This document shows, in pieces, positions 1 through 9,099 of a stretch of 64,000 bases of DNA; within the stretch, counting starts at the first letter, position 1; each line of letters begins with the position of its first letter. A program made the position numbers and the translations under genes. The notes under the pieces are model-generated. The model was not told where the DNA came from and ran no database searches. It was given only the letters and a program-made list of their open reading frames with translations. Source of the stretch: Flavobacteriaceae bacterium (GTDB taxonomy: Bacteria; Bacteroidota; Bacteroidia; Flavobacteriales; Flavobacteriaceae); the NCBI GenBank assembly GCA_002746415.1, contig NVXD01000016.1:248001-312000 (forward strand), read 5' to 3'.

Positions 1-1271
1 TTATCAGTTACCTTAAAACGGTTATCAGCACGTCTATCCAACACCCATACAATATCATTCCCTGAACAGAGCAACCACTGTTCTTCTTTGGAAATAAGAC
101 TCAACTTTTCATCTTTAAAAAATTTCGAAAGCTTCTTCTTCCCTCCCATTCCCAAAGGATAAAAATAGTCGCCTTTTTTCCATTTTCTTAACGTCAGAGG
201 GTATTTTAACGTTTTTTTATCTACATAAAGTATGTTTTTAGCAACATTTGATACCTTAATAGCTTCCGAGATAACGACTTGAACTGGTGTGCTTATATCC
301 ACTGTACCCTCCTTTATCTCATATATTTCATCACTTACAAGCCTAATTTCTTGTAATAAAAGAAATTCTCTATCCTTTAACAATCGGTGCGTGTTAGAAT
401 AGACTTCTTTTCCACTCATGCCCGATAAAAGTCCCATAACATCATTCCATTCCGTAAACCCATACTCGCGGAACAGTCCATGCAAGTACCCTTCAATTGG
501 GTTTAATTTTTGAAGCTGGGAAATTTCAATTCTAATAACGCCCCCTTCTTCTTTAAAAAGATTTTCTCTTAATTGATTAATTTGATTTCTTGATATAGCT
601 GCCGTTTGTCCCAAAAAGTTTTGGGTCATCTCAAAATTATCAAGAAAAGTAGGGTGCAACTCCTTTAGCAAGGGGACTATTTGATGCCTAATTTTATTCC
701 TTACATATTTAGTATCCTGGTTACTGCTATCTTCTCTCCAAATTATTTTTTCTGCCTGAGCGTACACCAATATTTTCTTGCGGGAGAACTTTAATAATGG
801 TCTGGCAATTACAGTTGTATTAGACGGTATACCTGTAAGACCATCTATTCCTGTACCTCTTGAAAGGTTGATTAAAAAGGTCTCCAGATTATCATCTGCG
901 TGATGGGCTGTTAGCAGTTTGGCATACCCCTTTTTTTTCATCAATTCTTTAAACCACTTGTATCTTAAATCCCGTGCTGCTACTTGAAGTGAAGACTTGG
1001 TCCGTTCAATGTATTCCTTTGTATTAAAATGAGTTATAAAATATTCTTTATGCAGATTCTTGGCTAAATTCTCAACGAATTTTTCATCCCCTTCACTTTC
1101 GATTCCTCTTAACTTAAAATTGCAATGTGCTATGGCAAAGTCTAGATCAGCTGCTGCACAAAGATGTGCCAATACCACACTGTCTACCCCTGCACTACAG
1201 GCCAAAAGAAACTTCTTTTCTTTTAGCTCTGGAAATCGACTTTCTATGTGTTGTTTAAATTCTTTTAGCAC
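1..1271 (-). CDS. tilS: tRNA(Ile)-lysidine synthetase (3' end outside window)
   Basis: The product ligates lysine to C34 of the AUA-reading tRNA-Ile, an essential decoding modification in the cytoplasm. The N-terminal PP-loop ATPase domain is clear: residues 26-31 read SAGVDS, where the family usually has SGG-x-DS. AHCNFKLRG and TAHHADDNLET follow, and later RNKIRHQIVPLLKE. A GTG at 1271 is the start that puts the PP-loop at the usual distance from the N-terminus. No stop codon occurs before position 1, where the frame still reads GAT-AA, so the C-terminus lies outside the window. It lies 13 bp downstream of the hydrolase gene and is probably the last gene of a pabB-hydrolase-tilS transcript. 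Identity is firm; the start is likely but not certain. Confidence 0.93.
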   Translation of the reverse strand, partial: MLKEFKQHIESRFPELKEKKFLLACSAGVDSVVLAHLCAAADLDFAIAHCNFKLRGIESEGDEKFVENLAKNLHKEYFITHFNTKEYIERTKSSLQVAARDLRYKWFKELMKKKGYAKLLTAHHADDNLETFLINLSRGTGIDGLTGIPSNTTVIARPLLKFSRKKILVYAQAEKIIWREDSSNQDTKYVRNKIRHQIVPLLKELHPTFLDNFEMTQNFLGQTAAISRNQINQLRENLFKEEGGVIRIEISQLQKLNPIEGYLHGLFREYGFTEWNDVMGLLSGMSGKEVYSNTHRLLKDREFLLLQEIRLVSDEIYEIKEGTVDISTPVQVVISEAIKVSNVAKNILYVDKKTLKYPLTLRKWKKGDYFYPLGMGGKKKLSKFFKDEKLSLISKEEQWLLCSGNDIVWVLDRRADNRFKVTD

Positions 1272-1284
1272 CCTGCAAAAGTAC

Positions 1285-2115
1285 TTAAAGTTGTTGCTGT
1301 AACCAATTCTGAATAGTATTCAATACTTCCTCTCTACAAAGATCATAATGCAGTTCATGATAACCTCCTTCAAAAAGTTGAAGTGTGGTTGTGGTTGCAT
1401 TTTCATGAAAAATCTTTGTTGCTTGGTGGTCAATTATTAGATCATCAGTGCCATGTAATAAAAGCGTGTTTACTTTTAGCTGCTGCGCAGATTCTAAAGC
1501 CCACTCCCCAGCATCCATAATTGGAAAAGAAAACATGGGACTTACTTTATCATGCACCAACGGGTCATTCACATATTTCTCCACTTCCTCAGGAATTCTA
1601 GAAATCCCATAAGGATTCAATCCAGAAGGCAATGTTATAGAGGGCCAAACACCCATCATTGCTTTTCCTATTACCATTTTCCATTTGGGCGGTTCAAAAG
1701 CCAATCTTAAATAAGGACTGGTGGCTACAATTCCATGTATCGAATCTTTCCTACGTAAGGCATAATTCAACACCAAATTCGCACCCATACTATGTCCGTA
1801 AAGAAACAAAGGTGTTTTGGGGAATAGTTTTCTTGCTTCAACAATCACTTGAGATAAAAGCTTCATTAATGCTTCATAACTAGGACAATGACCTTTTTTT
1901 CCCTCCGATTTTCCATGCCCAAAATTATCATATAAAACCACTGCTAAGTTTGTTTTCAATAGTGCTGGTACCACATGCTCAATATACCTGCCAGAATGTT
2001 CTCCCATACCATGTACCAAAACCACTACGGCCTGTACATCATCTGGTTGGGTGTATTGGCCATAGATGGACGTTCCTTTATATTGTGTTGAAAATTCTTG
2101 AAGCTTCATGTGCAT
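1285..2115 (-). CDS. Alpha/beta hydrolase, monoacylglycerol lipase-like
   Basis: This 276-residue protein belongs to the Hydrolase_4 (monoglyceride lipase-like) branch of alpha/beta hydrolases. HGMGEHSGRY near residue 35 is the oxyanion-hole loop. GHSMG at 107-111 holds the nucleophile Ser109. The acid and base are likely the Asp in LLLHGTDDLIIDH and the His in GGYHELHYD. No signal peptide is seen, so it should be cytoplasmic. An alternative ATG two codons in (MKLQEF) is equally plausible. It sits between pabB (67 bp upstream) and tilS (13 bp downstream). The substrate is inferred from family resemblance only; any medium or long-chain ester is possible. Confidence 0.85.
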   Translation of the reverse strand: MHMKLQEFSTQYKGTSIYGQYTQPDDVQAVVVLVHGMGEHSGRYIEHVVPALLKTNLAVVLYDNFGHGKSEGKKGHCPSYEALMKLLSQVIVEARKLFPKTPLFLYGHSMGANLVLNYALRRKDSIHGIVATSPYLRLAFEPPKWKMVIGKAMMGVWPSITLPSGLNPYGISRIPEEVEKYVNDPLVHDKVSPMFSFPIMDAGEWALESAQQLKVNTLLLHGTDDLIIDHQATKIFHENATTTTLQLFEGGYHELHYDLCREEVLNTIQNWLQQQL

Positions 2116-2182
2116 AAAGTTATGCTTTTTCTATATAGGTTCCTCCGTAAACTTTTAGTCGTTCATCCCCTAAAAAGATGCT

Positions 2183-3496
2183 TCAATTGGCATAGGAATG
2201 ACCTTCTAAAACTTCCCGCATTGCCTTTGCTTTGATTAGGCATTCTTCATATTCCTTTTCTGGGGATGCCTTTGCCGTGATAGCACTACCCACTGAAAAA
2301 GACACATACTCTTCGGTGGCATTATATAAAATGCTGCGAATGACTACATTGAAATCAAAATTGTTTTCAGGCGTAAAATAACCCACTGCCCCGCTGTACA
2401 ATCCCCTTTTGGTAGCTTCCAAATCCTCAATAATTTTCATAGCAGAAACCTTGGGTGCGCCCGTCATGCTACCCATAGGAAAGGTTTCCTTTATTATTTC
2501 TACTGGATTTTTTGATTTTGATACCTTTGCTACTACGGTGGAAATCATTTGATGCACTTGGCTAAAAGTATATACCTTACAAAGTTCTTTCACTTCAACA
2601 CTTCCCTTTTTTGCACTTTTGGAAAGATCGTTCCTTACAAGGTCTACAATCATGATGTTTTCTGCTCTTTCCTTAACATCGTTCTCCAAGTTTTTTCTCA
2701 GCTGCTCATCCTCCTCCATATCCAATGAACGTTTTGCGGTTCCTTTGATGGGTTGGGAGATTATTTTATTTTTCCGTTTCTTGATATATCGCTCTGGGGA
2801 GGCAGACAATAAGTATTTATCCCCAATTTTAACAAAGGTCGCAAAAGGAGCCTTTGAAATGTCATTAAGCTTGTTATAGGTTTTTAGAGGGTTGATTACG
2901 GTCTCTTGAGCATAGAATTCCTGACAAAAATTGGCCTCATAAATATCGCCTCTATGGATATGATCTAGCATTTTACGCACTCGGTCAAAATAGCTGTCCT
3001 TAAAAATTCTAAGCTTTATTTTAACGGGATGTGTCTCAACAACAGCCTCTTCTATCTCATAACTGTTGTTTAAAATTGACTCAAAATCTGATTCCGTCTC
3101 ATCATCAACCATGTTCAGGTATCTAAAAACTATTGTATTTCCAGAGATACTGATTATTTTTTTAGGCTGAAAGAAATAGAGGTCGGGAAAATTCAATCCG
3201 TCAAAATTATTTGAAGAAAGCCGTTCCACATTATTCTTCAAATCATAGGACAGATACCCAAAAATCCAATCTTTAGTCTCTGATTGATAGGTTGTTAAAT
3301 CTTCAAAGGCGTTGTGATGGTCGGTTACCAAACTCGTCAACCCATCAACAGCTAAAACAACGTCAAAAGAACTATATTTGTCTTTATGAGCATTACTATC
3401 TAACCAAACCACATCACTAAACTGCTGCGCCCATTGCAAAAGAGATTCCTTAAAATTTGCAATATTAGAAACAGTAAAGGAGGTGCTACTACGCAA
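2183..3496 (-). CDS. pabB: Aminodeoxychorismate synthase component I
   Basis: The 437-residue protein is a chorismate-binding enzyme of the PabB/TrpE family. It makes 4-amino-4-deoxychorismate for folate with a separate glutaminase that is not in this window. The chorismate-binding core covers about residues 170-430 and includes ASPERY, PIKGT (the PIKGT lysine marks PabB rather than TrpE, which has PIAGT), DLVRNDL and GSMTGAPK. The N-terminal third is divergent, as is usual. The start is a TTG at 3496, because TAA stands in frame four codons upstream and no ATG lies nearby. It begins 9 bp after the FMN reductase gene and is likely cotranscribed with it. Confidence 0.92.
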   Translation of the reverse strand: MRSSTSFTVSNIANFKESLLQWAQQFSDVVWLDSNAHKDKYSSFDVVLAVDGLTSLVTDHHNAFEDLTTYQSETKDWIFGYLSYDLKNNVERLSSNNFDGLNFPDLYFFQPKKIISISGNTIVFRYLNMVDDETESDFESILNNSYEIEEAVVETHPVKIKLRIFKDSYFDRVRKMLDHIHRGDIYEANFCQEFYAQETVINPLKTYNKLNDISKAPFATFVKIGDKYLLSASPERYIKKRKNKIISQPIKGTAKRSLDMEEDEQLRKNLENDVKERAENIMIVDLVRNDLSKSAKKGSVEVKELCKVYTFSQVHQMISTVVAKVSKSKNPVEIIKETFPMGSMTGAPKVSAMKIIEDLEATKRGLYSGAVGYFTPENNFDFNVVIRSILYNATEEYVSFSVGSAITAKASPEKEYEECLIKAKAMREVLEGHSYAN

Positions 3497-3505
3497 AAAA
3501 TATCT

Positions 3506-4039
3506 TTAGAGTGAGTTTATAAAAGCATCCATAGCTTCGCTGTGTGTTTTGGACAACGATTCAGCTGTAATTCCATTTTCTACCTTAAAATTATCATAGA
3601 ATGAGGGTAATGAAAATGTTGCACTCATTTCTGCTCCAAATCTTGGGAGCAAACCAGCTATTGCTTCCAACGAGCCAATTGCCCCTCTTTTCCCAGGGGA
3701 AGTGCCCATTAAAAACACTTTTTTACCTTCTAAAAAAGACCTATCTAGTCTTGATAACCAATCCAATAGGTTTTTAAAATAGGCAGAAACATAGCCGTTG
3801 TGCTCATTAACGGAAATTAGGATTCCTTGTGCACCTTCAATCTTTTTTTTAAATGCAATCACGGAGTCTGGAAACTCATCCGCTTTTTCAAGGTCTTCAC
3901 TATACATAGGAAATGACAAATTCGACATGTCCAACAACTCCACATCATGCGTTTTAGCAATGCCTGCTGAGTATTTTACTAGTTTAAAATTCATGGATGT
4001 GGAAGCGTTACTTCCAGCAAATGCAAGTATTTTTGCCAT
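3506..4039 (-). CDS. NAD(P)H-dependent FMN reductase family protein
   Basis: This 177-residue flavodoxin-like protein fits the NADPH-dependent FMN reductase family (PF03358). The N-terminal strand and phosphate-binding loop read ILAFAGSNASTSMN. VNEHNGYVSAYFKNLLDWLSR and GTSPGKRGA follow, the latter contacting the flavin in characterised relatives. It likely reduces FMN or quinones in the cytoplasm. It is the first gene of the minus-strand run that continues into pabB and diverges from the DUF1624 gene at 4166. The physiological substrate cannot be read from the sequence. Confidence 0.85.
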   Translation of the reverse strand: MAKILAFAGSNASTSMNFKLVKYSAGIAKTHDVELLDMSNLSFPMYSEDLEKADEFPDSVIAFKKKIEGAQGILISVNEHNGYVSAYFKNLLDWLSRLDRSFLEGKKVFLMGTSPGKRGAIGSLEAIAGLLPRFGAEMSATFSLPSFYDNFKVENGITAESLSKTHSEAMDAFINSL

Positions 4040-4165
4040 AGTTTTTTTGTTTAGACGGGCTAAATTACCCTAAATAACAACAATTTTCGAGGATTTTGCA
4101 TAGTTTTACGCCGCAAAAAACCCGAAACTACTCCAACACAAGTACATAAGGGTAATCCAATAAGA

Positions 4166-5308
4166 ATGAAAGAAAGAATAGGTCGGTTGTATTTTATTGA
4201 TGCCATGCGCGCATGGGCCATTCTCATGATGTTACAAGGACATTTTGTAGATGGGTTGTTAGACAATGTTTTTAGAGATGACACCAATGCCGTCTATAGT
4301 ATTTGGAAATATTTTAGAGGTATTACAGCTCCAGTATTCTTTACGGTTTCTGGATTCATTTTTACTTTTTTATTAACCAAAGCACCACGCAAGGGCTTTG
4401 ATAATCCAAGAGTAAAAAAAGGATTAAAACGTGGCTTTCAATTGTTGGTCATAGGCTATCTGCTACGCCTTAATATTGGCGGTCTTTTTAATGGTCATAT
4501 ATATGACGGTTTTTACCTAGTGGATGTGCTACATTGCATAGGGCTTTCTCTTATTGGGATTGTCGTAGTGTATTTAATTAGCTATAGAAGCTTAAAGGTG
4601 GTCTTTCCGTCGCTATTGTTAGTCATAAGCATATTGCTCTTCGTTTTTGAACCCCAATACAAACCCCTTACCTTTTCCTTCTTACCTGAAGCTTTAGCCA
4701 ATTATTTCACCAAGGCCAACGGATCTGTTTTTACCATAATACCTTGGTTTGGTTATGCAGCATTTGGAGGGTTTCTTTCTATGTTTTTTAACCAATTTAA
4801 GAATGCAAAATATTTGTATGTCTTTGCAATCGCACTTTCTGTGCTATGCGGTTTATGGCTTATTTTTTATTCCTCCGGATTCTTTTTAAATATGGAAAGA
4901 TGGACAGGCTTAGAAATCTTTAAAGGCATCTATTCTAATAACTATCTCTTTATACGTTTAGGGGATGTTCTGGTGGTCTTTGCTGTATTTATGTTTTTAA
5001 AACGCCTAATGGCAAACAAGACCTTGCTTGCCATTGGCCAAAGTACATTGTCCATATATGTAGTTCACTTTATCATTCTTTATGGCAGCTTTACTGGTAT
5101 GGGACTGTATCGTTACTATAATCATGAGGTAACACCAGCTATTGTAATTACAGCTGCCATAGTGTTTATGTTTGTCAGTACCATTATTGCGCTTCAGTAT
5201 GAAAAGCACAAGGAAACCATTACATATTACATTGCCATTACCCGTACCTATCTCTGGGAAGTATTAAAATCTTGGTATCGTCTGGGCATAAAAAATATGA
5301 AGCGTTAG
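4166..5308 (+). CDS. DUF1624/HGSNAT-like membrane acyltransferase
   Basis: A 380-residue integral membrane protein with about ten hydrophobic helices. The N-terminal RLYFIDAMRAWAILMMLQGHF is the signature of the DUF1624 family, related to the catalytic domain of heparan-alpha-glucosaminide N-acetyltransferase; the His in QGHF is the conserved residue. The family is thought to pass acyl groups from cytoplasmic acyl-CoA to an acceptor across the membrane. The acceptor is unknown here; a glycan or lipid is an inference. The gene stands alone, divergent from the FMN reductase gene, with a hairpin downstream. Confidence 0.8.
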   Translation: MKERIGRLYFIDAMRAWAILMMLQGHFVDGLLDNVFRDDTNAVYSIWKYFRGITAPVFFTVSGFIFTFLLTKAPRKGFDNPRVKKGLKRGFQLLVIGYLLRLNIGGLFNGHIYDGFYLVDVLHCIGLSLIGIVVVYLISYRSLKVVFPSLLLVISILLFVFEPQYKPLTFSFLPEALANYFTKANGSVFTIIPWFGYAAFGGFLSMFFNQFKNAKYLYVFAIALSVLCGLWLIFYSSGFFLNMERWTGLEIFKGIYSNNYLFIRLGDVLVVFAVFMFLKRLMANKTLLAIGQSTLSIYVVHFIILYGSFTGMGLYRYYNHEVTPAIVITAAIVFMFVSTIIALQYEKHKETITYYIAITRTYLWEVLKSWYRLGIKNMKR

Positions 5309-5401
5309 GAAAGCCACCATGATTATTTGACCCAGTCAATTTTCTTAACATTTCAAAATACTCCAGATTCAATTTTGAAATAAGTCGAAGCATTTCCTTC
5401 G

Positions 5402-5442
5402 CAACAATAAAAGCCCATGTAACTTTTTAAAGGTACATGGGC
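5402..5442 (-). terminator. Rho-independent terminator of the 5472-6002 gene
   Basis: The arms GCCCATGTA (5413-5421) and TACATGGGC (5434-5442) pair perfectly. On the minus strand they are followed by TTTTATTGTTG, a fair U-tract. It may also stop transcripts coming from the plus-strand DUF1624 gene, although the plus side lacks a T-run. Confidence 0.7.
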
Positions 5443-5471
5443 CAACTTTTAACTATACTAGTAAGGTTTCT

Positions 5472-6002
5472 TTATTCCTCTTCAGTTTCCTCCATTTCGA
5501 CAGTGTGCAGATATGTAAATAACCCTGTGAAGTCACCATAAACCTGCTGAAATATAATTTTGCCATCGGCATTAAAATCAAAAGATTCATATAATCCTAT
5601 AACACCTGATTTTGCATCAGTACTATCTGTTGCAGCAAGTGTAACTTCCCAATTGGCATAGTAACGCACAGATCCATCAGCCAATTTAGTATCTACATCT
5701 ACACCTGGTAGTAAGCTTAGTGGATCCGTAACTAATTTAAAGTCATAATTTCCCCAAAGAGCTTTATCATGCTCCATTACATCATCCAAGCTTAATGAAT
5801 CCTTAGCTCCAAAGCCAGTGTCTCTCATCACAAAATCTGCAGCATACTCAGAGTAGTCCATGCTCTCATTTTGGAAATTTTCTAAATTGTCTAAAACTGT
5901 TTGAGAATTTCTTTCAAACGCTTCACTTGCCGAATTATCCGGTGCGGGTTGACATCCCATCACCAATAAAGACAAGCATAAAATTGAATAAATTAATTTC
6001 AT
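5472..6002 (-). CDS. NTF2-like lipoprotein of unknown function
   Basis: The start at 6002 gives a lipoprotein signal peptide, MKLIYSILCLSLLVMGC, with lipidation expected at the Cys of LVMGC. The ORF extends 14 codons upstream, but that stretch is not signal-like. The mature part of about 160 residues has an acidic tail (EMEETEEE). Its pattern of strands and aromatic residues suggests an NTF2/SnoaL-like fold, but I see no catalytic signature. It probably sits in the envelope facing the periplasm. Monocistronic, with its own terminator at 5402-5442. The function is not recognisable. Confidence 0.65.
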   Translation of the reverse strand: MKLIYSILCLSLLVMGCQPAPDNSASEAFERNSQTVLDNLENFQNESMDYSEYAADFVMRDTGFGAKDSLSLDDVMEHDKALWGNYDFKLVTDPLSLLPGVDVDTKLADGSVRYYANWEVTLAATDSTDAKSGVIGLYESFDFNADGKIIFQQVYGDFTGLFTYLHTVEMEETEEE

Positions 6003-6266
6003 AAGATTGATTTTTAATTGGTTAACCCTTATAAGGTAGGCCATTTAACGGAATAAAAAAAATCTCATTTTAACAAAATTTATGGTCACAAAAATCTTGT
6101 TGTTTTTAGTTTAAAGAAGAATTCAAATAGGGCTTTTTCTTTCCACATGTCATTTCAAATGATCGTATTTGAGTCACACAAAATCGACCGCCATATTTAA
6201 ACTTTCTTCTGGCAGGGGAAAGAATTTGTCTCAATTTTAATATCGCTTAGATTATCAAATTTTGAC

Positions 6267-6274
6267 TAAATTTG
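6267..6274 (+). promoter_or_regulatory. Bacteroidetes -7 element upstream of the 6302 gene
   Basis: TAAATTTG matches TAnnTTTG exactly and lies 28 bp before the chosen ATG at 6302. No clear TTG is found about 20 bp upstream, so this is half a promoter. It supports the ATG at 6302 over the TTG at 6272, which would lie inside the promoter. Confidence 0.45.
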
Positions 6275-6301
6275 AGTACAACCAATTTAATCAAAAAGAA
6301 A

Positions 6302-7501
6302 ATGAAAAAATTTATTGTTGCATTGGCTTTTATATCAATTACATTTCAAGCCAAAGCACAGGAACCAGAGGTCGGTATCATCATGGGTACAGCCAGAGAA
6401 CTTTTACGCGATGATGTAGAAGGTGGGCTCATTAAACTTAAAGAAATGGGCATTAAATACATAGAAGGAGCAGGTTCTAGAAGCATGCCAAGAGCAGAGT
6501 ACAAGGCCCTGCTAGACAAACATGGGTTTGATGTGGTAGCTGGGGGCACCAGTTTTGAAATGTTACAACACAAGGATAGTGTTGCCAAGGTCATTGAAAA
6601 CCTTAAATTCTTTGGTGCTGAATATGCCGTCTGCTATTGGATTCCTCACACTGACAATGATTTCACCTTTGAAGACATGAAAAAAGGAATTGAAGTTTTC
6701 AATACAGCAGGTAAGCAACTTGCCGAGGCAGGTATTTCATTTTTGTACCATGCGCATGGTTACGAATTTAGACCATATCCAGGACCGGGCACTATGTATG
6801 ATTATATGATGGAAAACACTGATCCTCGTTATGTAAATATAGAAATGGATGTGTTTTGGACAAGAAACCCGGGACAAAACCCAGCCGCCATCTTGAGAAA
6901 ATATCCAGGAAGATTCCCTATTACTCATTTAAAGGACAGAACCAAAGGCACAATAGACAACTTAAATGGTAGACAAGACAAAGAACGCAATGTGGTATTA
7001 GGCACTGGTGATGTAAACATTGCTGAAGTAATGAAGGCGGCTAAAGAAGTCGGTGTTAAATATCATTTTATTGAAGATGAGTCCTCTAGAGCAGCGGAAC
7101 AATTACCCATGCACTTGGCGTTTTTAAAATCACTTGACTATGACGTCAAAGCAATAGAAACTTCTGTTGAAAAATTACATAAAGCAATGATAAGTGCAGA
7201 TACGCTACAATTGCACAACCTAACAACTGAGGAACTAACCTATGGACATTCTAGTGGTACTATAGAAAATAGGGCAGAATTTATTGAAAACATATTGAAT
7301 GGAAATTCTGATTTTTCCAAAATAGATTTTCAAGACTTAAGCATTACAGCAAAAGGTGATGTATCCTGGGCAAGAGGTGTTATGCAAGCGGAAATTATAA
7401 ATGCGGATGGCACAATCAATAATATTACACTTAAGATATTGTATGTATTCGCCAAAGAAGGTGGCATGTGGAAGCTTTTGGCAAGACAAGCAGTACGATA
7501 A
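6302..7501 (+). CDS. Secreted xylose-isomerase-like TIM barrel fused to an NTF2-like domain
   Basis: The ATG at 6302 begins a signal peptide (MKKFIVALAFISITFQAKAQ). Residues about 20-285 form a sugar phosphate isomerase/epimerase-like (AP_endonuc_2) TIM barrel. Acidic and His residues suitable for metal binding are visible in YHAHGYEF, IEMDVFW, THLKD and HFIEDES. From about 290 to the end (399 residues in total) a DUF4440/SnoaL-like domain begins at KAMISADTLQLHNLTTEELTYGHSSG and ends at WKLLARQAVR. It probably acts in the periplasm on a sugar. No polysaccharide utilisation genes adjoin it, so the substrate is open. The bidirectional hairpin at 7523 follows. Confidence 0.8.
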   Translation: MKKFIVALAFISITFQAKAQEPEVGIIMGTARELLRDDVEGGLIKLKEMGIKYIEGAGSRSMPRAEYKALLDKHGFDVVAGGTSFEMLQHKDSVAKVIENLKFFGAEYAVCYWIPHTDNDFTFEDMKKGIEVFNTAGKQLAEAGISFLYHAHGYEFRPYPGPGTMYDYMMENTDPRYVNIEMDVFWTRNPGQNPAAILRKYPGRFPITHLKDRTKGTIDNLNGRQDKERNVVLGTGDVNIAEVMKAAKEVGVKYHFIEDESSRAAEQLPMHLAFLKSLDYDVKAIETSVEKLHKAMISADTLQLHNLTTEELTYGHSSGTIENRAEFIENILNGNSDFSKIDFQDLSITAKGDVSWARGVMQAEIINADGTINNITLKILYVFAKEGGMWKLLARQAVR

Positions 7502-7522
7502 ACAACTTATTTTTAAAAGTAT

Positions 7523-7564
7523 AAGGGCTATATCAACAGTTGTGATATAGCCCTTAATTTTTTT
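7523..7564. terminator. Bidirectional terminator between convergent genes
   Basis: The 13-bp arms AAGGGCTATATCA (7523-7535) and TGATATAGCCCTT (7543-7555) pair perfectly around a 7-nt loop. T-rich DNA follows on the plus side, and ATACTTTTAAAAATAA follows on the minus side. It serves the isomerase gene and lpdA. Confidence 0.8.
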
Positions 7565-7600
7565 GACATTTGTTTTGCTAAGCGTTTATTTTGGTAGCCC

Positions 7601-9007
7601 TTAAATATGCAAAGCTCTATCTCCAGTAGCAGCCAAAGCCGCTTCTTTTACTGCTTCTGCATAGGTTGGATGTGCATGGCTCATCCTAGAAATATCTTCG
7701 GCTGAAGCTCTAAATTCCATTGCTGTAACCGCTTCAGCAATTAAATCTGCTACACGGGCACCTATCATATGTACACCTAATACTTCATCAGTATCGGCAT
7801 CTGCCAAAATCTTTACAAAACCATCGATATCCATACTAGCTCTGGCCCTACCCAAGGCGCGCATAGGAAATTGTCCTACTTTATAGACTACTCCTGCTTC
7901 TTTTAATTCTTCCTCGGTTTTACCTACTGCGGCAACTTCTGGCCATGTGTAGACTACGCCAGGAATCAAATTGTAATCAATATGTGGTTTTTGTCCCGCA
8001 AGCGTTTCAGCAACTAAGGTTCCTTCTTCTTCTGCCTTGTGTGCTAGCATAGCGCCTTTTATCACATCTCCAATAGCATAGATATTGGAGACATTGGTCT
8101 GTAAATGTGTATTTACTTCTACCATACCTCTATCATCCAATTTCACTCCGGCTGCATCAGCATTTAAACCATCTGTATATGGTTTTCTACCTACAGCAAC
8201 CAAGCAGTAATCTGCAGTAAAAACAACCTCTTCTCCTTTTTTGTTATCTGCTGTAATGATTACTTCGTCACCCTTGCGTGTGACTGAAGTTACCTTATGA
8301 GAAAGGTTGAATTTCATTTTCCCCTTCTTCATCGATTTCATTAACTCCTTAGAAAGAGACGCATCCATTCCAGGAATAATACGATCCAAATATTCTATTA
8401 CGGTTACCTCAGCACCTAGTCTTTTATAGACCTGTCCAAGCTCTAATCCAATTACACCGCCTCCAATCACAATCATGTGCTTTGGAATCTCTTTTAGCTT
8501 TAAAGCCTCTGTAGATGTGATGATCCGTTCTTTATCAATTTTTATAAAAGGCAAACTAGCAGGTTTGGAACCTGTAGCAATAATGATATTTTTGGCTTCA
8601 ATAGTTTCTGTTTTCCCATCATTCTTTTTGATATTGACATGGGTAGCATCTTTAAAACTACCAATGCCTTCAAAAACATCAATCTTGTTTTTATCCATCA
8701 AAAACTGAATGCCCTTTGTTGTTTGATCCACAACTCCTTGCTTACGGGCAATCATTTGTTTTAAATTCACCTTTATTTCCCCGGGAATATCAATTCCATG
8801 TTCTTCAAAATGCTTTATGGCATCTTCATAATGGTGTGATGAATCTAACAAAGCCTTAGAAGGAATACACCCAACATTTAAGCAAGTACCACCCAAAGTG
8901 CTGTATTTTTCTATGATTGCTGTTTTCATTCCCAATTGTGCGCAACGTATTGCTGCAACATATCCTCCAGGACCAGAACCTATAACGGCCACATCGTATG
9001 AACTCAT
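7601..9007 (-). CDS. lpdA: Dihydrolipoyl dehydrogenase (E3)
   Basis: The 468-residue flavoprotein reoxidises dihydrolipoamide of the 2-oxoacid dehydrogenase and glycine cleavage complexes. In order: the FAD-binding loop VIGSGPGGYVAA near residue 8, the redox disulfide motif GGTCLNVGCIPSKALL, the NAD-binding loop GGGVIGLELG, the second FAD segment IYAIGDV, and the C-terminal HAHPTYAEAVKEAA with the His-Glu base pair. Length and motif spacing are those of typical E3. It stands alone and converges on the 6302 gene through a shared terminator. Identity is secure. Confidence 0.97.
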   Translation of the reverse strand: MSSYDVAVIGSGPGGYVAAIRCAQLGMKTAIIEKYSTLGGTCLNVGCIPSKALLDSSHHYEDAIKHFEEHGIDIPGEIKVNLKQMIARKQGVVDQTTKGIQFLMDKNKIDVFEGIGSFKDATHVNIKKNDGKTETIEAKNIIIATGSKPASLPFIKIDKERIITSTEALKLKEIPKHMIVIGGGVIGLELGQVYKRLGAEVTVIEYLDRIIPGMDASLSKELMKSMKKGKMKFNLSHKVTSVTRKGDEVIITADNKKGEEVVFTADYCLVAVGRKPYTDGLNADAAGVKLDDRGMVEVNTHLQTNVSNIYAIGDVIKGAMLAHKAEEEGTLVAETLAGQKPHIDYNLIPGVVYTWPEVAAVGKTEEELKEAGVVYKVGQFPMRALGRARASMDIDGFVKILADADTDEVLGVHMIGARVADLIAEAVTAMEFRASAEDISRMSHAHPTYAEAVKEAALAATGDRALHI

Positions 9008-9099
9008 ATTCTATTTTTTGAATTTAAAACGTAACAAAATTAGTGCTATTTTTTGTGTTTAAGCCATGGTATCTGACTAAAATTTGTTGATTTAATCAA

